A stretch of 64,000 nt of DNA from positions 46,475 to 110,474 of the forward strand of contig CANJRD010000011.1 in the NCBI GenBank assembly GCA_947476695.1, in the 5' to 3' direction. The translations under genes and the position numbers were made by a program. Positions within the stretch are counted from its first letter, which is position 1, and each line of letters opens with the position of its first letter. The notes beneath the pieces are model-generated. The model was given only the letters and a program-made list of their open reading frames with translations, did no database searches and was not told where the DNA came from. This DNA comes from Rhodospirillaceae bacterium. GTDB taxonomy: Bacteria; Pseudomonadota; Alphaproteobacteria; Rhodospirillales; Rhodospirillaceae. Below, piece after piece: positions 16,377 through 25,574 of the stretch.

Positions 16377-17741
16377 CTACTTGCCGCGTTGGTTAACCGG
16401 CAGGTCGAGTTTGCCGCGGTCGACGACCTTACCGTTCGCGACCACGGTCGACAGCGTGCGGATATTGCGCAGGTCTTTGCTGGGGTCGGCGTCGAGCAGG
16501 ATGACGTCGGCGAGCTTGCCTTCCTGCACGGTGCCCAAATCTTCCTCCGCGCCCATGTATTTCGCCGCGTTGAGCGTGGCGATGCGGATGACTTCCAGCG
16601 GCGGGATGCCCAAATCGCCGATCAGCTCGAACTCCTGCAACACCGTCGCGCCAATCGTGCGATCGGTCCCCAGCGCCAGGCCGGCGCCCGCCGCATGCAG
16701 CTTGCCCAGATTGGTCTGCGCGAAGCCGAAGGCCTGCTTCGCCCAGACATCGAGCTTGGTGGCGATGTAGCGGTTGCGTTCCGCGCCCTTGAAGAAGGCG
16801 ATTTGCTCGTCGGTGAGAATGTCGCGATAGGCCTTGCTGTCGAAATAACTCGGATCGTCAACCAGCGAGAAGATGTTCTTGAGCACAATGAGCGTGGTGG
16901 AAACCGGGAGCCGCTTCGCGGCGATCATCGGCGCCAGTTCATCGTCCGTCTCGGTCATGTAGACCGGATGCGCCAGCACGTCGACGCCGGCTTCCACCGC
17001 GGCGCGCTGCATCGGCCCTTCGACCGCGTGCACGCTGGTGCGCACGCCCCGCGTGTTGGCGTACATGAACATCCGGTGCAGTAGCGTCGGATCGAAGTAC
17101 GGGATTTCCGGTCCACCGCCGACGTTACGCGGCGCCAGGATAAATTTGATCATGTTCGGCTTTTGCGCGATCAGCGTGTCGAGCGCCTGCTTGCCCTGCT
17201 CGAACGTCTCGACCGTGGCCGCGCCGCCCGACGACGCGTAGCCCTTCGGCCGGGTGAGCAGATTGCCGACGGCGAAGATGCGCGGCGACACCAGCTGGCC
17301 CGACCGTTGCTGATCGCGCATGGCGAAGATGAACTTGTCGTGGTTCGCCATGTCCTGGACGGACGTGACGCCGTGATAGAGGAAGCCGTGCAGCATCTTC
17401 CGGCCGGTGTCGAAGTCCATCGCCAGCGGGCGTTCCATGCCCGTGCCGTTGCTGGAGTTGCCGACGCGCCCGCCTTCGAGATGGATATGCGTATCGATCA
17501 GTCCGGGCATCAGAAATTTGCCGCGGCCTTCGATCACGGTCGCGCCCTTGGGCGCAGTGATGGCATGGTCGCGGATGGCGGCGATGCGGTCGCCCTGGAT
17601 CAGCACGGATTGACCCGGCTGGGGCGCGCGGCCTGTGCCGTCGATCACCGTGACATTCTTGATCAGGATGTCGGCTTGCGCCGGTATCCCCGCGAATACA
17701 GCCGCGCAAGTCAACGCCAGGAAGCCAATACGACGGAACAT
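16377..17741 (-). CDS. Exported metal-dependent amidohydrolase
   Basis: A 454-residue amidohydrolase-superfamily enzyme with a cleavable signal peptide (MFRRIGFLALTCAAVFAGIPAQA). After the small beta-sandwich comes the metal motif DTHIHLEG with H85 and H87; later SVHAVEGP and LAHPVYM supply the other histidines and ALGTDRTIG the catalytic Asp. The C-terminus returns to the sandwich (EGKLADVILLDADP). Such proteins hydrolyse cyclic amides, dipeptides or related bonds in the periplasm. GAGGGGG precedes the ATG at 17741. The gene is divergent from the PQQ dehydrogenase, with about 150 bp between the starts that must hold both promoters. Confidence 0.9.
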   Translation of the reverse strand: MFRRIGFLALTCAAVFAGIPAQADILIKNVTVIDGTGRAPQPGQSVLIQGDRIAAIRDHAITAPKGATVIEGRGKFLMPGLIDTHIHLEGGRVGNSSNGTGMERPLAMDFDTGRKMLHGFLYHGVTSVQDMANHDKFIFAMRDQQRSGQLVSPRIFAVGNLLTRPKGYASSGGAATVETFEQGKQALDTLIAQKPNMIKFILAPRNVGGGPEIPYFDPTLLHRMFMYANTRGVRTSVHAVEGPMQRAAVEAGVDVLAHPVYMTETDDELAPMIAAKRLPVSTTLIVLKNIFSLVDDPSYFDSKAYRDILTDEQIAFFKGAERNRYIATKLDVWAKQAFGFAQTNLGKLHAAGAGLALGTDRTIGATVLQEFELIGDLGIPPLEVIRIATLNAAKYMGAEEDLGTVQEGKLADVILLDADPSKDLRNIRTLSTVVANGKVVDRGKLDLPVNQRGK

Positions 17742-17895
17742 GCTATCCCCCTCAAATCCGACGACGGGCGAACACTAGCATGAAGTTCCGCCAAACACAG
17801 GCTGGACACCGCGTGCAGACCTGAGCCCTTTCGGCTACCCCGTCGTCGCGCCGCCCGGCATATTAGCCGCGCTTCGCTTTCGGGGGAGTTGCGTA

Positions 17896-19974
17896 ATGAA
17901 GTTGGGATTGGTCGCGTTTGTCTTTGGCCTGTTGTTAGGCATGGACGGCGTTCAAGCGCAGACCGCCGCACCGGCTTTCAGCGCCGCCGAACTCAGCGCG
18001 ATGCCGCGCGGAAACTGGGCGACGAACGGCGGCAGCCTTTCCAACCAGCGTTATTCTCCGCTGACCGAAATCAACACCGAAAACGTCAACCGCCTGAAGG
18101 CCGCATGGCGCACGCACCTCGACGGTTCAGGACTTGGCCCGCAGTATTCCGGTGAAGCGCAGCCGATTGTCTATGACGGCGTGATCTACATCGTCACCGG
18201 CGCGGACGACGTGTTCGCCGTCAGCGTGAAGACCGGCGCGATCCTGTGGAAGTACGAGGCGCACCTCGATCCCAACATCAACACCGTCTGCTGCGGCTGG
18301 ACCAGCCGTGGCGTGGCCTTGGGCGACGGCATGGTTTACGTCGGCCAACTCGACGACAAGATCGTCGCGCTCGACCAGAAGACCGGCAAGGTCAAGTGGT
18401 CGATCCAGGCCGAGAAATGGCAGGACGGCTACACCATCACCAGCGCGCCGCTGTACTACAACGGCCTGGTGATCAGCGGCTTCGCCGGCGCGGAGAAAGC
18501 AACGCGCGGCCGCGTGAAGGCCTACAACGCCAAGACCGGTAAACTGGTCTGGACGTTCTACACCGTGCCCGGCCCCGGGGAGCCCGGCCATGAAAGCTGG
18601 CCCGCCGGCAGCGACGTCTGGAAATTCGGCGGTGGCAATCTGTGGAGCACGCCGGCGGTCGATCCGGAGATGGGGCTGATCTTCTTCGGCACCAGCAATC
18701 CCGGCAGCGACTTCAACGGCGCGATCCGCGAAGGGGACAATCTCTACACTGATTCCGTCGTCGCCCTTGAGGCCAAGACCGGCAAGTACCGTTGGCATTA
18801 CCAGGTCGTGCATCACGACCTGTGGGACTATTCGCTCTCCAATCCCGCCGTCCTCGTCGACATTCCGGTGAACGGCGCATCGCGCAAAGCGGTCGCCGTC
18901 GCCGGCAAGACCGGCTGGGTCTACATCCTCGACCGTGTGACGGGAAAGCCGCTGCTCGGCATCGACGAAAAGCCGGTGATGCAGGATGTGCGTCAGAAGA
19001 CAGCGCCGACACAGCCCTATCCCGTCGGCGATGCTTTCGTGCCGCAGGAGATCGATATCGCGCCGGAAGGCACGACGCTGGTCAACAAGGGCCGCATCTT
19101 CACGCCGTTCTGGACAGACCCAATTCCGCTCAAGCCTGCCTCGGTCGGCGGCGTGACCTGGCCCCCGTCCTCGGTCGATCCGCGCAGCGCGCACATGTTC
19201 ATCTGCGCCAGCGACAGGATACAGCCGTTCGGCGGCGGCGACCGCGACAACGAAGCCGCCGATTGGAAAGCCGGCAAGACCTTCATCGGCGCCAGCGGTT
19301 TCAAGACCGTCGACTTCCCCACCTTCGGCGTCCTGTCCGCCATCGACCTCAAGACCAACAGACTAGTCTGGCAACAACGCTGGTTGGATCAATGCTATTC
19401 GGGCTCGGCGGTGACCGCCGGCGGCGTGCTCTTCGTCGGCCGCAGCGACGGCCGGATGAGCGCCTTCGCCTCCGCCGACGGCAAGAAGCTGTGGGAGTTC
19501 CAGACCGGCGCCGGCGTCAACGCGCCGCCGACGGTGTTCGAGTACGAAGGCCGTCAGTACGTCGCAGTACTTTCAGCGGGCAATCTGTTCGGCCGTTCGC
19601 CGAAGGGCGACAGCCTGTGGCTGTTCACGCTGGATGGCCCGATGGGCCCTGTCCCGGCGGCGCGGCCCGGCGGCACGTCGGCCGCCGCGGCGGCAGACCA
19701 CAACGGCCCCCAACCGCTCGTCGTTCCAGCCTCGATGAACGCCGCCGAACAGGCCGCAGCCCGCAGCGAATTCGACCGCATCTGTTCAAGCTGTCACGGC
19801 ACCGAGGGCGAAGGCACCAGTAACGGCATGGCGCTGGTGAACTCGAAAGACGGCGCGAAAAATGCGAGTGTCATCCAGCAGGGCCGCAACGGCATGCCGC
19901 CGTTCGGCGATTTGCTTGCCCCGGCCGAGATCGGCGCGCTCGCGCGCTTCGTGACCGGCTTGCCCAAACGCTAG
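17896..19974 (+). CDS. PQQ-dependent quinohaemoprotein dehydrogenase with C-terminal cytochrome c
   Basis: A 692-residue periplasmic dehydrogenase: signal peptide, eight-bladed PQQ propeller, then a class I cytochrome c domain. The vicinal cysteines C132-C133 (TVCCGW) form the disulfide ring seen over PQQ in this family. Haem is attached through C630-x-x-C633-H634 with Met667 (GMPPF) as the likely sixth ligand. In relatives a catalytic Asp lies in ALD-x-DTG; here the sequence is ALEAKTG, so E292 takes its place and K294 replaces the second Asp that lanthanide enzymes need. The gene starts after GGGGGAG, and a DLH-like hydrolase follows 9 bp after the stop. An alcohol or aldehyde substrate is likely but unknown. 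Confidence 0.92.
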   Translation: MKLGLVAFVFGLLLGMDGVQAQTAAPAFSAAELSAMPRGNWATNGGSLSNQRYSPLTEINTENVNRLKAAWRTHLDGSGLGPQYSGEAQPIVYDGVIYIVTGADDVFAVSVKTGAILWKYEAHLDPNINTVCCGWTSRGVALGDGMVYVGQLDDKIVALDQKTGKVKWSIQAEKWQDGYTITSAPLYYNGLVISGFAGAEKATRGRVKAYNAKTGKLVWTFYTVPGPGEPGHESWPAGSDVWKFGGGNLWSTPAVDPEMGLIFFGTSNPGSDFNGAIREGDNLYTDSVVALEAKTGKYRWHYQVVHHDLWDYSLSNPAVLVDIPVNGASRKAVAVAGKTGWVYILDRVTGKPLLGIDEKPVMQDVRQKTAPTQPYPVGDAFVPQEIDIAPEGTTLVNKGRIFTPFWTDPIPLKPASVGGVTWPPSSVDPRSAHMFICASDRIQPFGGGDRDNEAADWKAGKTFIGASGFKTVDFPTFGVLSAIDLKTNRLVWQQRWLDQCYSGSAVTAGGVLFVGRSDGRMSAFASADGKKLWEFQTGAGVNAPPTVFEYEGRQYVAVLSAGNLFGRSPKGDSLWLFTLDGPMGPVPAARPGGTSAAAAADHNGPQPLVVPASMNAAEQAAARSEFDRICSSCHGTEGEGTSNGMALVNSKDGAKNASVIQQGRNGMPPFGDLLAPAEIGALARFVTGLPKR

Positions 19975-19983
19975 GAGGCTGAT

Positions 19984-20727
19984 GTGATCGATCGCACGCG
20001 TCGCACCATCGTGGCCGGTTCAGCGGCCCTTCTTCTTTCCGGCGGCGCACAAGCGGCTGCGGACAAGGGCGAGACGGTCCGCATCGCCACCAAGGACCAC
20101 GAGGTCCGCGCGACGTACTTTAAAGCGCCTGGAGATGCGAAGCGCCCGACCGCGCTGATCCTGCATGGCGCAGGCCGGTTCGAGCGGTCGCGCGGCGGCT
20201 ATGAGAAATATTCCGCGGCGCTCGCCGCTGCGGGGATCGACGCCTACATGGTGCCGTACTACAGCCGCGCCGACGAAAGCGCGGTGGGCAGCGTCTTCGA
20301 GCAGCGTTATGTCGCCTGGGCTGGACTGGTCAGCGACGTCGCCGCCTACGCAGCGAAGCAATCCCCATCCAACGGAAAGGTCGGACTGGTCGGCTTCTCC
20401 AACGGCGGCATCCTGGCGACCGGCGTGGGCGCGCTGTACCCAAAGATCGCGGCGGCGGTGATTTACTACGGTACCGAGCCCTGGCCTCTGAACAAAGAAC
20501 CCACGCGCTTCCCGCCGATGCTGATCCTGCATGGCGACCATGACGAGGTCATCCCGGTCGATCAGGGCAAGCGCCTGGCGCAGATCGCCAAGAAACTGGG
20601 CGGCACCGCCGAACTGGTGATCTATCCCGGCGGCAAGCACGGCTTCGGCGTCCGCGACGACGAACAGGGTTACGGCGCGGACTCGCTTAAGCGCACCATC
20701 GCGTTCTTGCAGCGCGAACTTGCTTGA
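19984..20727 (+). CDS. Exported dienelactone-hydrolase-like alpha/beta hydrolase
   Basis: A 247-residue protein with an N-terminal signal (TRRTIVAGSAALLLSGGAQA, possibly Tat) and the alpha/beta hydrolase fold. The nucleophile elbow is GFSNGG with Ser rather than the Cys of classical dienelactone hydrolases; the acid is in HGDHDEVIP and the catalytic His in GGKHGFG. GTG start at 19984 follows a strong AGGAGG. It lies 9 bp after the PQQ dehydrogenase and is probably co-transcribed, so it likely cleaves an ester or lactone formed or released by that enzyme in the periplasm. Confidence 0.88.
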   Translation: MIDRTRRTIVAGSAALLLSGGAQAAADKGETVRIATKDHEVRATYFKAPGDAKRPTALILHGAGRFERSRGGYEKYSAALAAAGIDAYMVPYYSRADESAVGSVFEQRYVAWAGLVSDVAAYAAKQSPSNGKVGLVGFSNGGILATGVGALYPKIAAAVIYYGTEPWPLNKEPTRFPPMLILHGDHDEVIPVDQGKRLAQIAKKLGGTAELVIYPGGKHGFGVRDDEQGYGADSLKRTIAFLQRELA

Positions 20728-20791
20728 TTCTGCCTGTTGCCGGGCGGCGCAGCTGTCTTAAGCTGACGGCCTTCGTTCGCAGGTGCCCGTC

Positions 20792-21622
20792 ATGACTCAG
20801 CAACCGGTGTCCTTCGCCGCCATGGATCAGGCCGCGCGCATCCGTCATTTCGAAACGGAGGGATATATCGTCATCCCCGGGGCGCTCGAGGCAGGCGAGA
20901 TCGCGCGCATCAAAGGCGAGCTGGCCGATCTGCCGATGCGGCCGTCGTTCTACAGCGACAAGCCGACCTTCGCCGCCAAGCAGCCCCACCTGCACAGCCC
21001 CGCCTGCACCGACCTGATCGCCAATCCTGCGGTGCTGGATTTCATGCGGGCGCTGTTGGGCGACGATCTGACGTTCATCTACAGCCACTACATCCTCAGC
21101 CAGCCGAATCAACCGCCGCTGGAAGTGCATAGCGATTATCAACCTTATGGCTCGACGTATTCGGGCTGGCTCGAGAGCAGTCCGGTGCGGGTGCGGGTGT
21201 TGCACTATCTGGATGACACCGGCACCGACCGCGCCCCGTTGCGCATCGTGCCGCGTTCGCACATCTGCTTCCACGCCGATGCGAACCCGTACAAACGCTA
21301 TCGCAATCATCCGGACGAAGTGTTGTTCCCGATGAAGGCCGGCGACGCCTTCGTGTTCGCCACGCGCATGTTCCACGGCGTCGGCGCCAATACCAGCGAC
21401 CGGACGCGCGGCATGATGGAGTACGACTATCGCCCGCTGTGGTCGCGCCCCTATCAGCCCATCGAGGACTGGCCGGCGACCGCCTTCCCTACGCCCGACG
21501 CCGTTAAGCCGCTGCTGCGCGGGCGCAATGCCTTCGACTTCCGCTGGGAGTTCGACACCAAGCGCGCAACCATCGAGGAACCCGGCCTCGGCATGTCGCC
21601 GCGCCGCTGGGACCGGAGCTGA
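20792..21622 (+). CDS. Phytanoyl-CoA dioxygenase-like (PhyH) Fe(II)/2-oxoglutarate oxygenase
   Basis: A 276-residue cytoplasmic protein of the PhyH family. The Fe(II) site is H-x-D in EVHSDYQPYG, with a distal His in RMFHGVGANTSD and an Arg (DRTRGMM) that would hold 2-oxoglutarate. ATG at 20792 is preceded by AGGTG with a 6-nt gap and is preferred to the GTG at 20783. Such enzymes hydroxylate CoA esters or small hydrophobic compounds. An amidohydrolase gene starts 2 bp after its stop, so the two proteins probably act on the same compound within this degradative region. Confidence 0.88.
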   Translation: MTQQPVSFAAMDQAARIRHFETEGYIVIPGALEAGEIARIKGELADLPMRPSFYSDKPTFAAKQPHLHSPACTDLIANPAVLDFMRALLGDDLTFIYSHYILSQPNQPPLEVHSDYQPYGSTYSGWLESSPVRVRVLHYLDDTGTDRAPLRIVPRSHICFHADANPYKRYRNHPDEVLFPMKAGDAFVFATRMFHGVGANTSDRTRGMMEYDYRPLWSRPYQPIEDWPATAFPTPDAVKPLLRGRNAFDFRWEFDTKRATIEEPGLGMSPRRWDRS

Positions 21623-21624
21623 AT

Positions 21625-22671
21625 ATGCCTGTGATCGATGCCGATACCCATGTCATCGAGTCCAACGACACCTGGGATTTCCTTGAAGGCAATGACAAGC
21701 GCTTTCGTCCCCAGGCGGTGACGTCGGAGGACGGCAAGAAGACGCCGTACTGGCTCATCGACGGCCACATCATCGACCGTGAAAGCGGCGACGAAACCAT
21801 TCCGCTCGACATTCGTACGATGCGGGACCTGAAGGGCCGCAAGGCCATGATGGCCAAGACCGGCTTCGATATGCAGGTGCTCTATCCCACCTTCTTCATC
21901 GCGCCGCCGACCAACCGCCCGGAAATCCAGGTGGCGCTGGCGCGGTCGTATAACCGCTGGTGCGCGGACATCTACAAACGTGGCGGCGGCGACTTCCGCT
22001 GGGTCCTGGTGCCGCCGGTGCTGAGCATGGCGGACACACTCGCCGAAATGGATTTCGGCAAGGCCAATGGCGCTTGCGGCGTGTCGCTGCGCGGCATCGA
22101 GGGCGACCGTGTCCTGTCGGATCCGTATTTCTATCCGCTGTATGAAAAGGCCGTCGCGCTCGACATGCCTGTTTGCATCCATGTCGGCAACGGCAGCATC
22201 CCGGTGCGCGACATCCTCTATGGCGACCGCGCCTGCCGGAAGCTGGACGTGTTCTTCACCGCCAACATGCCGGTGCTGGCGGCATTCCACCTGATCATCG
22301 TGACCGGCCTGCCCGAAATGTTCCCGAAGCTGCGTTTCGCCTTCGTCGAAGCCGGCGCGGAATGGGTGCCGTACATGCTAGGCGAAGCGCTGCGCCGCAT
22401 CGAGACGATGCCGACGGAAGGCAAGATCGCCGATGCCAAGACCGCGCTGAAGGACAAGCGCCTCTATGTCACGGCCCGCACGGACAACGATCTGCCGCGC
22501 CTGCTGAACTGGGGCTGCGCCGACAATCTGATGATCGGCACCGACTTCGGCCACGCCGATGCCTCGACCGAGCTTGAGACGTTGGCCAATCTTGAGAAAC
22601 GCGGGCAGATCGACGCGGCGTTCCACCGCAAACTGGTCACCGACAACCCGGCACGGCTTTACGGGCTTTAG
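21625..22671 (+). CDS. Amidohydrolase-2 family TIM-barrel enzyme
   Basis: A 348-residue cytoplasmic enzyme of the amidohydrolase-2 (ACMSD-like) family. The N-terminal metal motif is DADTHVIES; the central CIHVGNG and the C-terminal GTDFGHAD supply the remaining metal ligands. Members decarboxylate or hydrolyse aromatic-ring fragments. It follows the PhyH gene by only 2 bp (stop TGA, then AAT ATG), a strong sign of one transcript. The partner and order suggest PhyH hydroxylation followed by cleavage or decarboxylation, but no particular substrate can be read off. The next gene, of unknown family, is on the opposite strand. Confidence 0.88.
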   Translation: MPVIDADTHVIESNDTWDFLEGNDKRFRPQAVTSEDGKKTPYWLIDGHIIDRESGDETIPLDIRTMRDLKGRKAMMAKTGFDMQVLYPTFFIAPPTNRPEIQVALARSYNRWCADIYKRGGGDFRWVLVPPVLSMADTLAEMDFGKANGACGVSLRGIEGDRVLSDPYFYPLYEKAVALDMPVCIHVGNGSIPVRDILYGDRACRKLDVFFTANMPVLAAFHLIIVTGLPEMFPKLRFAFVEAGAEWVPYMLGEALRRIETMPTEGKIADAKTALKDKRLYVTARTDNDLPRLLNWGCADNLMIGTDFGHADASTELETLANLEKRGQIDAAFHRKLVTDNPARLYGL

Positions 22672-22686
22672 ATAGGCGCGTCGCGC

Positions 22687-23370
22687 TTAGACCTTCCGGA
22701 CCTCGCGCAGTTCCAGCAGCTCGTAGTATCGCTTGGCTTCCGGCACGACGACGCGCACCGGCAGCCAATCGCCGGGCGCGGTGTAAAGCTGCAGCGTGCG
22801 GCCCGTACCCGTATCCCAGTGGAAGTATTCGCAGTCGAAGGCACCGGCCGCCACGGTGACCTTCTGCTTGCCCTGGTAGTACATGTTGTAGCTCTTTTGA
22901 TAGAGCAACGGACCCGAGGCGCCGTTGGCGACCGGCGAGCAGTTCATGCAGTTATCGAGCACCTGCAGCTTGCCGGGATCGGCGGCCTTCACGTGCACAC
23001 ATTTCCAGATGTCGATGACGATGGGATGGGTGCCGAACAGCTTCACGCGGCCGTTGCACGGCAGCTTCTGGGACACGCGCCCGTCGGCGGCGGTGAAGGA
23101 TTCACCTTCCGCATAAGTGTCGGTGAAATGGAACCAGCCGGAGCCGACGAACTTGTGTTCGTTGGACACGCGCACGAAACAGTCCATCGCGCGGAAGTCC
23201 TTGTCGACGGTGTAGGTGACGTCGCGCAGCAGGTTGACGTTGTCCATCTCGCAGAACGAGCGCAGCGTGCGCGTGCCATCCGTCTCGACGGTGACCTCGA
23301 AGAATTCGCGGCCCGTCTCCACGCCACCTTCACCAAAGTAGCCAATCTTGCCTTCGTATCTGCGCGCCAT
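22687..23370 (-). CDS. Cys-rich protein of unknown function
   Basis: A 227-residue protein I do not recognise. It is cytoplasmic by appearance (no signal peptide) and mostly beta: a regular alternation of short hydrophobic and polar stretches, for example EFFEVTVETDGTRTLRSF and KVTVAAGAFDCEYFHWDTG, fits a calycin- or lipocalin-like barrel. It contains seven cysteines, two of them as CxxC in DNCMNCSPV. ATG at 23370 follows AGGGTGTGAG. It is 10 bp downstream of the GPH transporter gene and converges with the PhyH-amidohydrolase pair. A ligand-binding or isomerase role is only a guess. Confidence 0.72.
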   Translation of the reverse strand: MARRYEGKIGYFGEGGVETGREFFEVTVETDGTRTLRSFCEMDNVNLLRDVTYTVDKDFRAMDCFVRVSNEHKFVGSGWFHFTDTYAEGESFTAADGRVSQKLPCNGRVKLFGTHPIVIDIWKCVHVKAADPGKLQVLDNCMNCSPVANGASGPLLYQKSYNMYYQGKQKVTVAAGAFDCEYFHWDTGTGRTLQLYTAPGDWLPVRVVVPEAKRYYELLELREVRKV

Positions 23371-23380
23371 CTCACACCCT

Positions 23381-24751
23381 CTATTTCCTCAGTGCAGCCT
23401 TCTCAGCGCTCGCACGCTGCAATGTTGCCTGATCCAGATTGTAGAACAAGATCAGCACGACGCCTGCCATGAAGATACAGGCGGGGATGACCCCGATGCA
23501 GAGATAGAGCGCCCGGATGGTCGAGGCTGACTGCTGAACGAGGTTGCCTTCGGTTGTCGGCACATAGCCTGCGGCGGCCAGTGTGAAGCCGAGCGTGCCG
23601 ACGCTGATGGCGAAGCCGCACTTCTCGACGATGGCGTAGAAGCTGGAGAACACGCCTTCGCGCCGCTGACCGGTGCAGATGGAATCGTATTCCATGGCAT
23701 CCGGCAGCATCGAGGTGGACATCAAAAGCGACCCGCCGGAACCGAAGCCGAAGAGGAACCCGCGCAGCCAGACTTCCCACATCGCCACGCCCGGTTCGGC
23801 GAGCAGCCAGCTGAGCGCCGTGCAAGCCATGACCGTGACGCCCAGGATGTAGGCGTACTTCTTGCCCAACGCCCGGCCGATACGCACCCAGAGCGGCTGT
23901 GACGCGAACACCGTTGCGTTCTGCGCGACAGCCAGACCAATTTGGCCGGAATAACCGAGATGCAACACGTTCAGCATGAACAGCAAATTGGCCGGGCCGA
24001 TCAGCCCGAAGGCGAGATATTGCGTCAGCTTCGCGCCCATCAGCAGGATCAGCGGACGATTGGTGACGATCGTCGTCAGGTCATGGAACGTGAACCGGTG
24101 CCGCTGCTCCGGTGCTTTCACCTGACGGGCGCTGGCGGTGCCGAAGAACGTGATCAACATGGTGGAAAGCGCGATCACCGCCATGACGCCGGCCATCAGC
24201 CGATATCCGCCGCCGCCTCGGCCCCCGAGATCGATCAACCACGCCGTCAGCGCGATGCTGACGAGCTGGCCGATGCCGACGAAGGCGGTGCGGAACGACA
24301 TCAGGCGCACACGCTCCTGATAGCCGTCCGTCATTTCCGCCGGCATGGCGAAGTACGGCACGTTGAACAGCGAATAGGCCGTGGAATAGAACACCAGCGC
24401 GAAGGCCATGTACGCGATCAGCAGCGCCCCCTGGAGCGCCGGCGCCATGAAGATGAGCAGAAGCGAGATCGCCGCACCGACGGCGCCGATCAACAGAAAA
24501 GGACGCCGCCGTCCCCAGCGCGATTTCGTGCGGTCGCTTAGCGCGCCGATCACAATGTCGGCGCCGATGTCGTAGATCTTCGAGCCCATCACCAGGGCCC
24601 CGGCGAGCCCGGGCGATTGCCCCAGCACGGTCACCATGAAGGTCGTGAAGTAGATGGCCACGGTGTTGAGCAGGATCGACACGCCGACCGTGCCGACGCC
24701 GAAGCCCAGACACAGTTTAGTCGGCAAACGTTGGTGCGGTTCAGCGGCCAT
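23381..24751 (-). CDS. GPH-family (glycoside-pentoside-hexuronide) MFS symporter
   Basis: A 456-residue inner-membrane symporter with twelve predicted helices. Family blocks are SDRTKSRWGRRRPFLLIGA after helix 2 and the DALEYDSICTGQRREG-like stretch (here DAMEYDSICTGQRREGVFSS) in the second half. GPH carriers take up sugars, uronates or glycosides with Na+ or H+. ATG at 24751 lies inside the 3' end of the alpha/beta hydrolase gene (11 bp overlap) so these are made together. With its neighbours it would import the compound on which the degradative enzymes act. Confidence 0.92.
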   Translation of the reverse strand: MAAEPHQRLPTKLCLGFGVGTVGVSILLNTVAIYFTTFMVTVLGQSPGLAGALVMGSKIYDIGADIVIGALSDRTKSRWGRRRPFLLIGAVGAAISLLLIFMAPALQGALLIAYMAFALVFYSTAYSLFNVPYFAMPAEMTDGYQERVRLMSFRTAFVGIGQLVSIALTAWLIDLGGRGGGGYRLMAGVMAVIALSTMLITFFGTASARQVKAPEQRHRFTFHDLTTIVTNRPLILLMGAKLTQYLAFGLIGPANLLFMLNVLHLGYSGQIGLAVAQNATVFASQPLWVRIGRALGKKYAYILGVTVMACTALSWLLAEPGVAMWEVWLRGFLFGFGSGGSLLMSTSMLPDAMEYDSICTGQRREGVFSSFYAIVEKCGFAISVGTLGFTLAAAGYVPTTEGNLVQQSASTIRALYLCIGVIPACIFMAGVVLILFYNLDQATLQRASAEKAALRK

Positions 24752-25574
24752 GCGTCCCTCGACTTTTGGCGGCTTCAGCGATTAGGCCGACGACAGTATC
24801 GGGCTGTTCGACGGCATAGTAATGCCCACAATTGGCGACTGTTCGCACCGTGGCATGGACCAGACGCCGTTTCAGCTCCTCTGCCGCGGCAAGCGGCGCG
24901 ATCGGATCGTCCTGACCGACAATCAGCGTGACCGGGCACAGCACCTTGGGCAACACGGCGGTCAGATCGGGCCGGCTGGCATAGCTGTCGACCAACCGGG
25001 CGGCCAACGTCACGTCCTGAGACAGATGCTCCTGCCGTATGCGCTCGACCGCCTCCGGCCGGTGCGTGCGCACCCAGGGGCTGACGGCTTGGGCGGTCGC
25101 CTCGAACGTGGCGGCCACGACATCCGCCGACGTGCCGCCATCCGCGATGATCCGGAGGCGGCGTTCGAACACAGCGGGATCGATCCGCCGCGCCGGATGC
25201 GGTGCGCCGAGCAGCGCCATGGCCGACACGCGGGCCTGATGCTGGCTGGCGAGATTGAGTGCAATCGCCGCGCCGAGCGACCAACCAACGACCGTACATG
25301 TTTCAAGACCGAAGTGGTTCAGGCAGGCGAGCGCATCGTCGGCCCACGTCTGATGCGTGATCGCGCGCGCCGGGTGGGCGCCGGTTTCACCGAAGCCGCG
25401 CATGTCGAAGGCGATCACGCGAAAATCGGGCGCGAGGCGTTCCATCACGCCCAAGAAGTGGCCCGCGCGCGAGCCGCCGCCGTGGAGGAAGACGATGGCA
25501 TCGCCCGCGCCGCCGGCGAACGTTCGAAAGCACAGACCGTCGTGCGTGAACGTTTCCGGCGTCAGGGTGGTCAT
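24741..25574 (-). CDS. Alpha/beta hydrolase
   Basis: A 277-residue cytoplasmic alpha/beta hydrolase. The oxyanion region is HGGGSRAGHF, the nucleophile elbow GWSLGAAIA, the acid in GQDDPIAP and the His in CGHYYAVEQ. It looks like an esterase, C-C hydrolase or lactonase. The start at 25574 overlaps the end of the upstream membrane-protein gene by 4 bp (ATGA), and the stop overlaps the transporter start by 11 bp, so it is a member of a tight leftward run that begins with the polysaccharide exporter. The longer upstream ORF extension to 25781 is not accepted. Confidence 0.9.
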   Translation of the reverse strand: MTTLTPETFTHDGLCFRTFAGGAGDAIVFLHGGGSRAGHFLGVMERLAPDFRVIAFDMRGFGETGAHPARAITHQTWADDALACLNHFGLETCTVVGWSLGAAIALNLASQHQARVSAMALLGAPHPARRIDPAVFERRLRIIADGGTSADVVAATFEATAQAVSPWVRTHRPEAVERIRQEHLSQDVTLAARLVDSYASRPDLTAVLPKVLCPVTLIVGQDDPIAPLAAAEELKRRLVHATVRTVANCGHYYAVEQPDTVVGLIAEAAKSRGTHGR

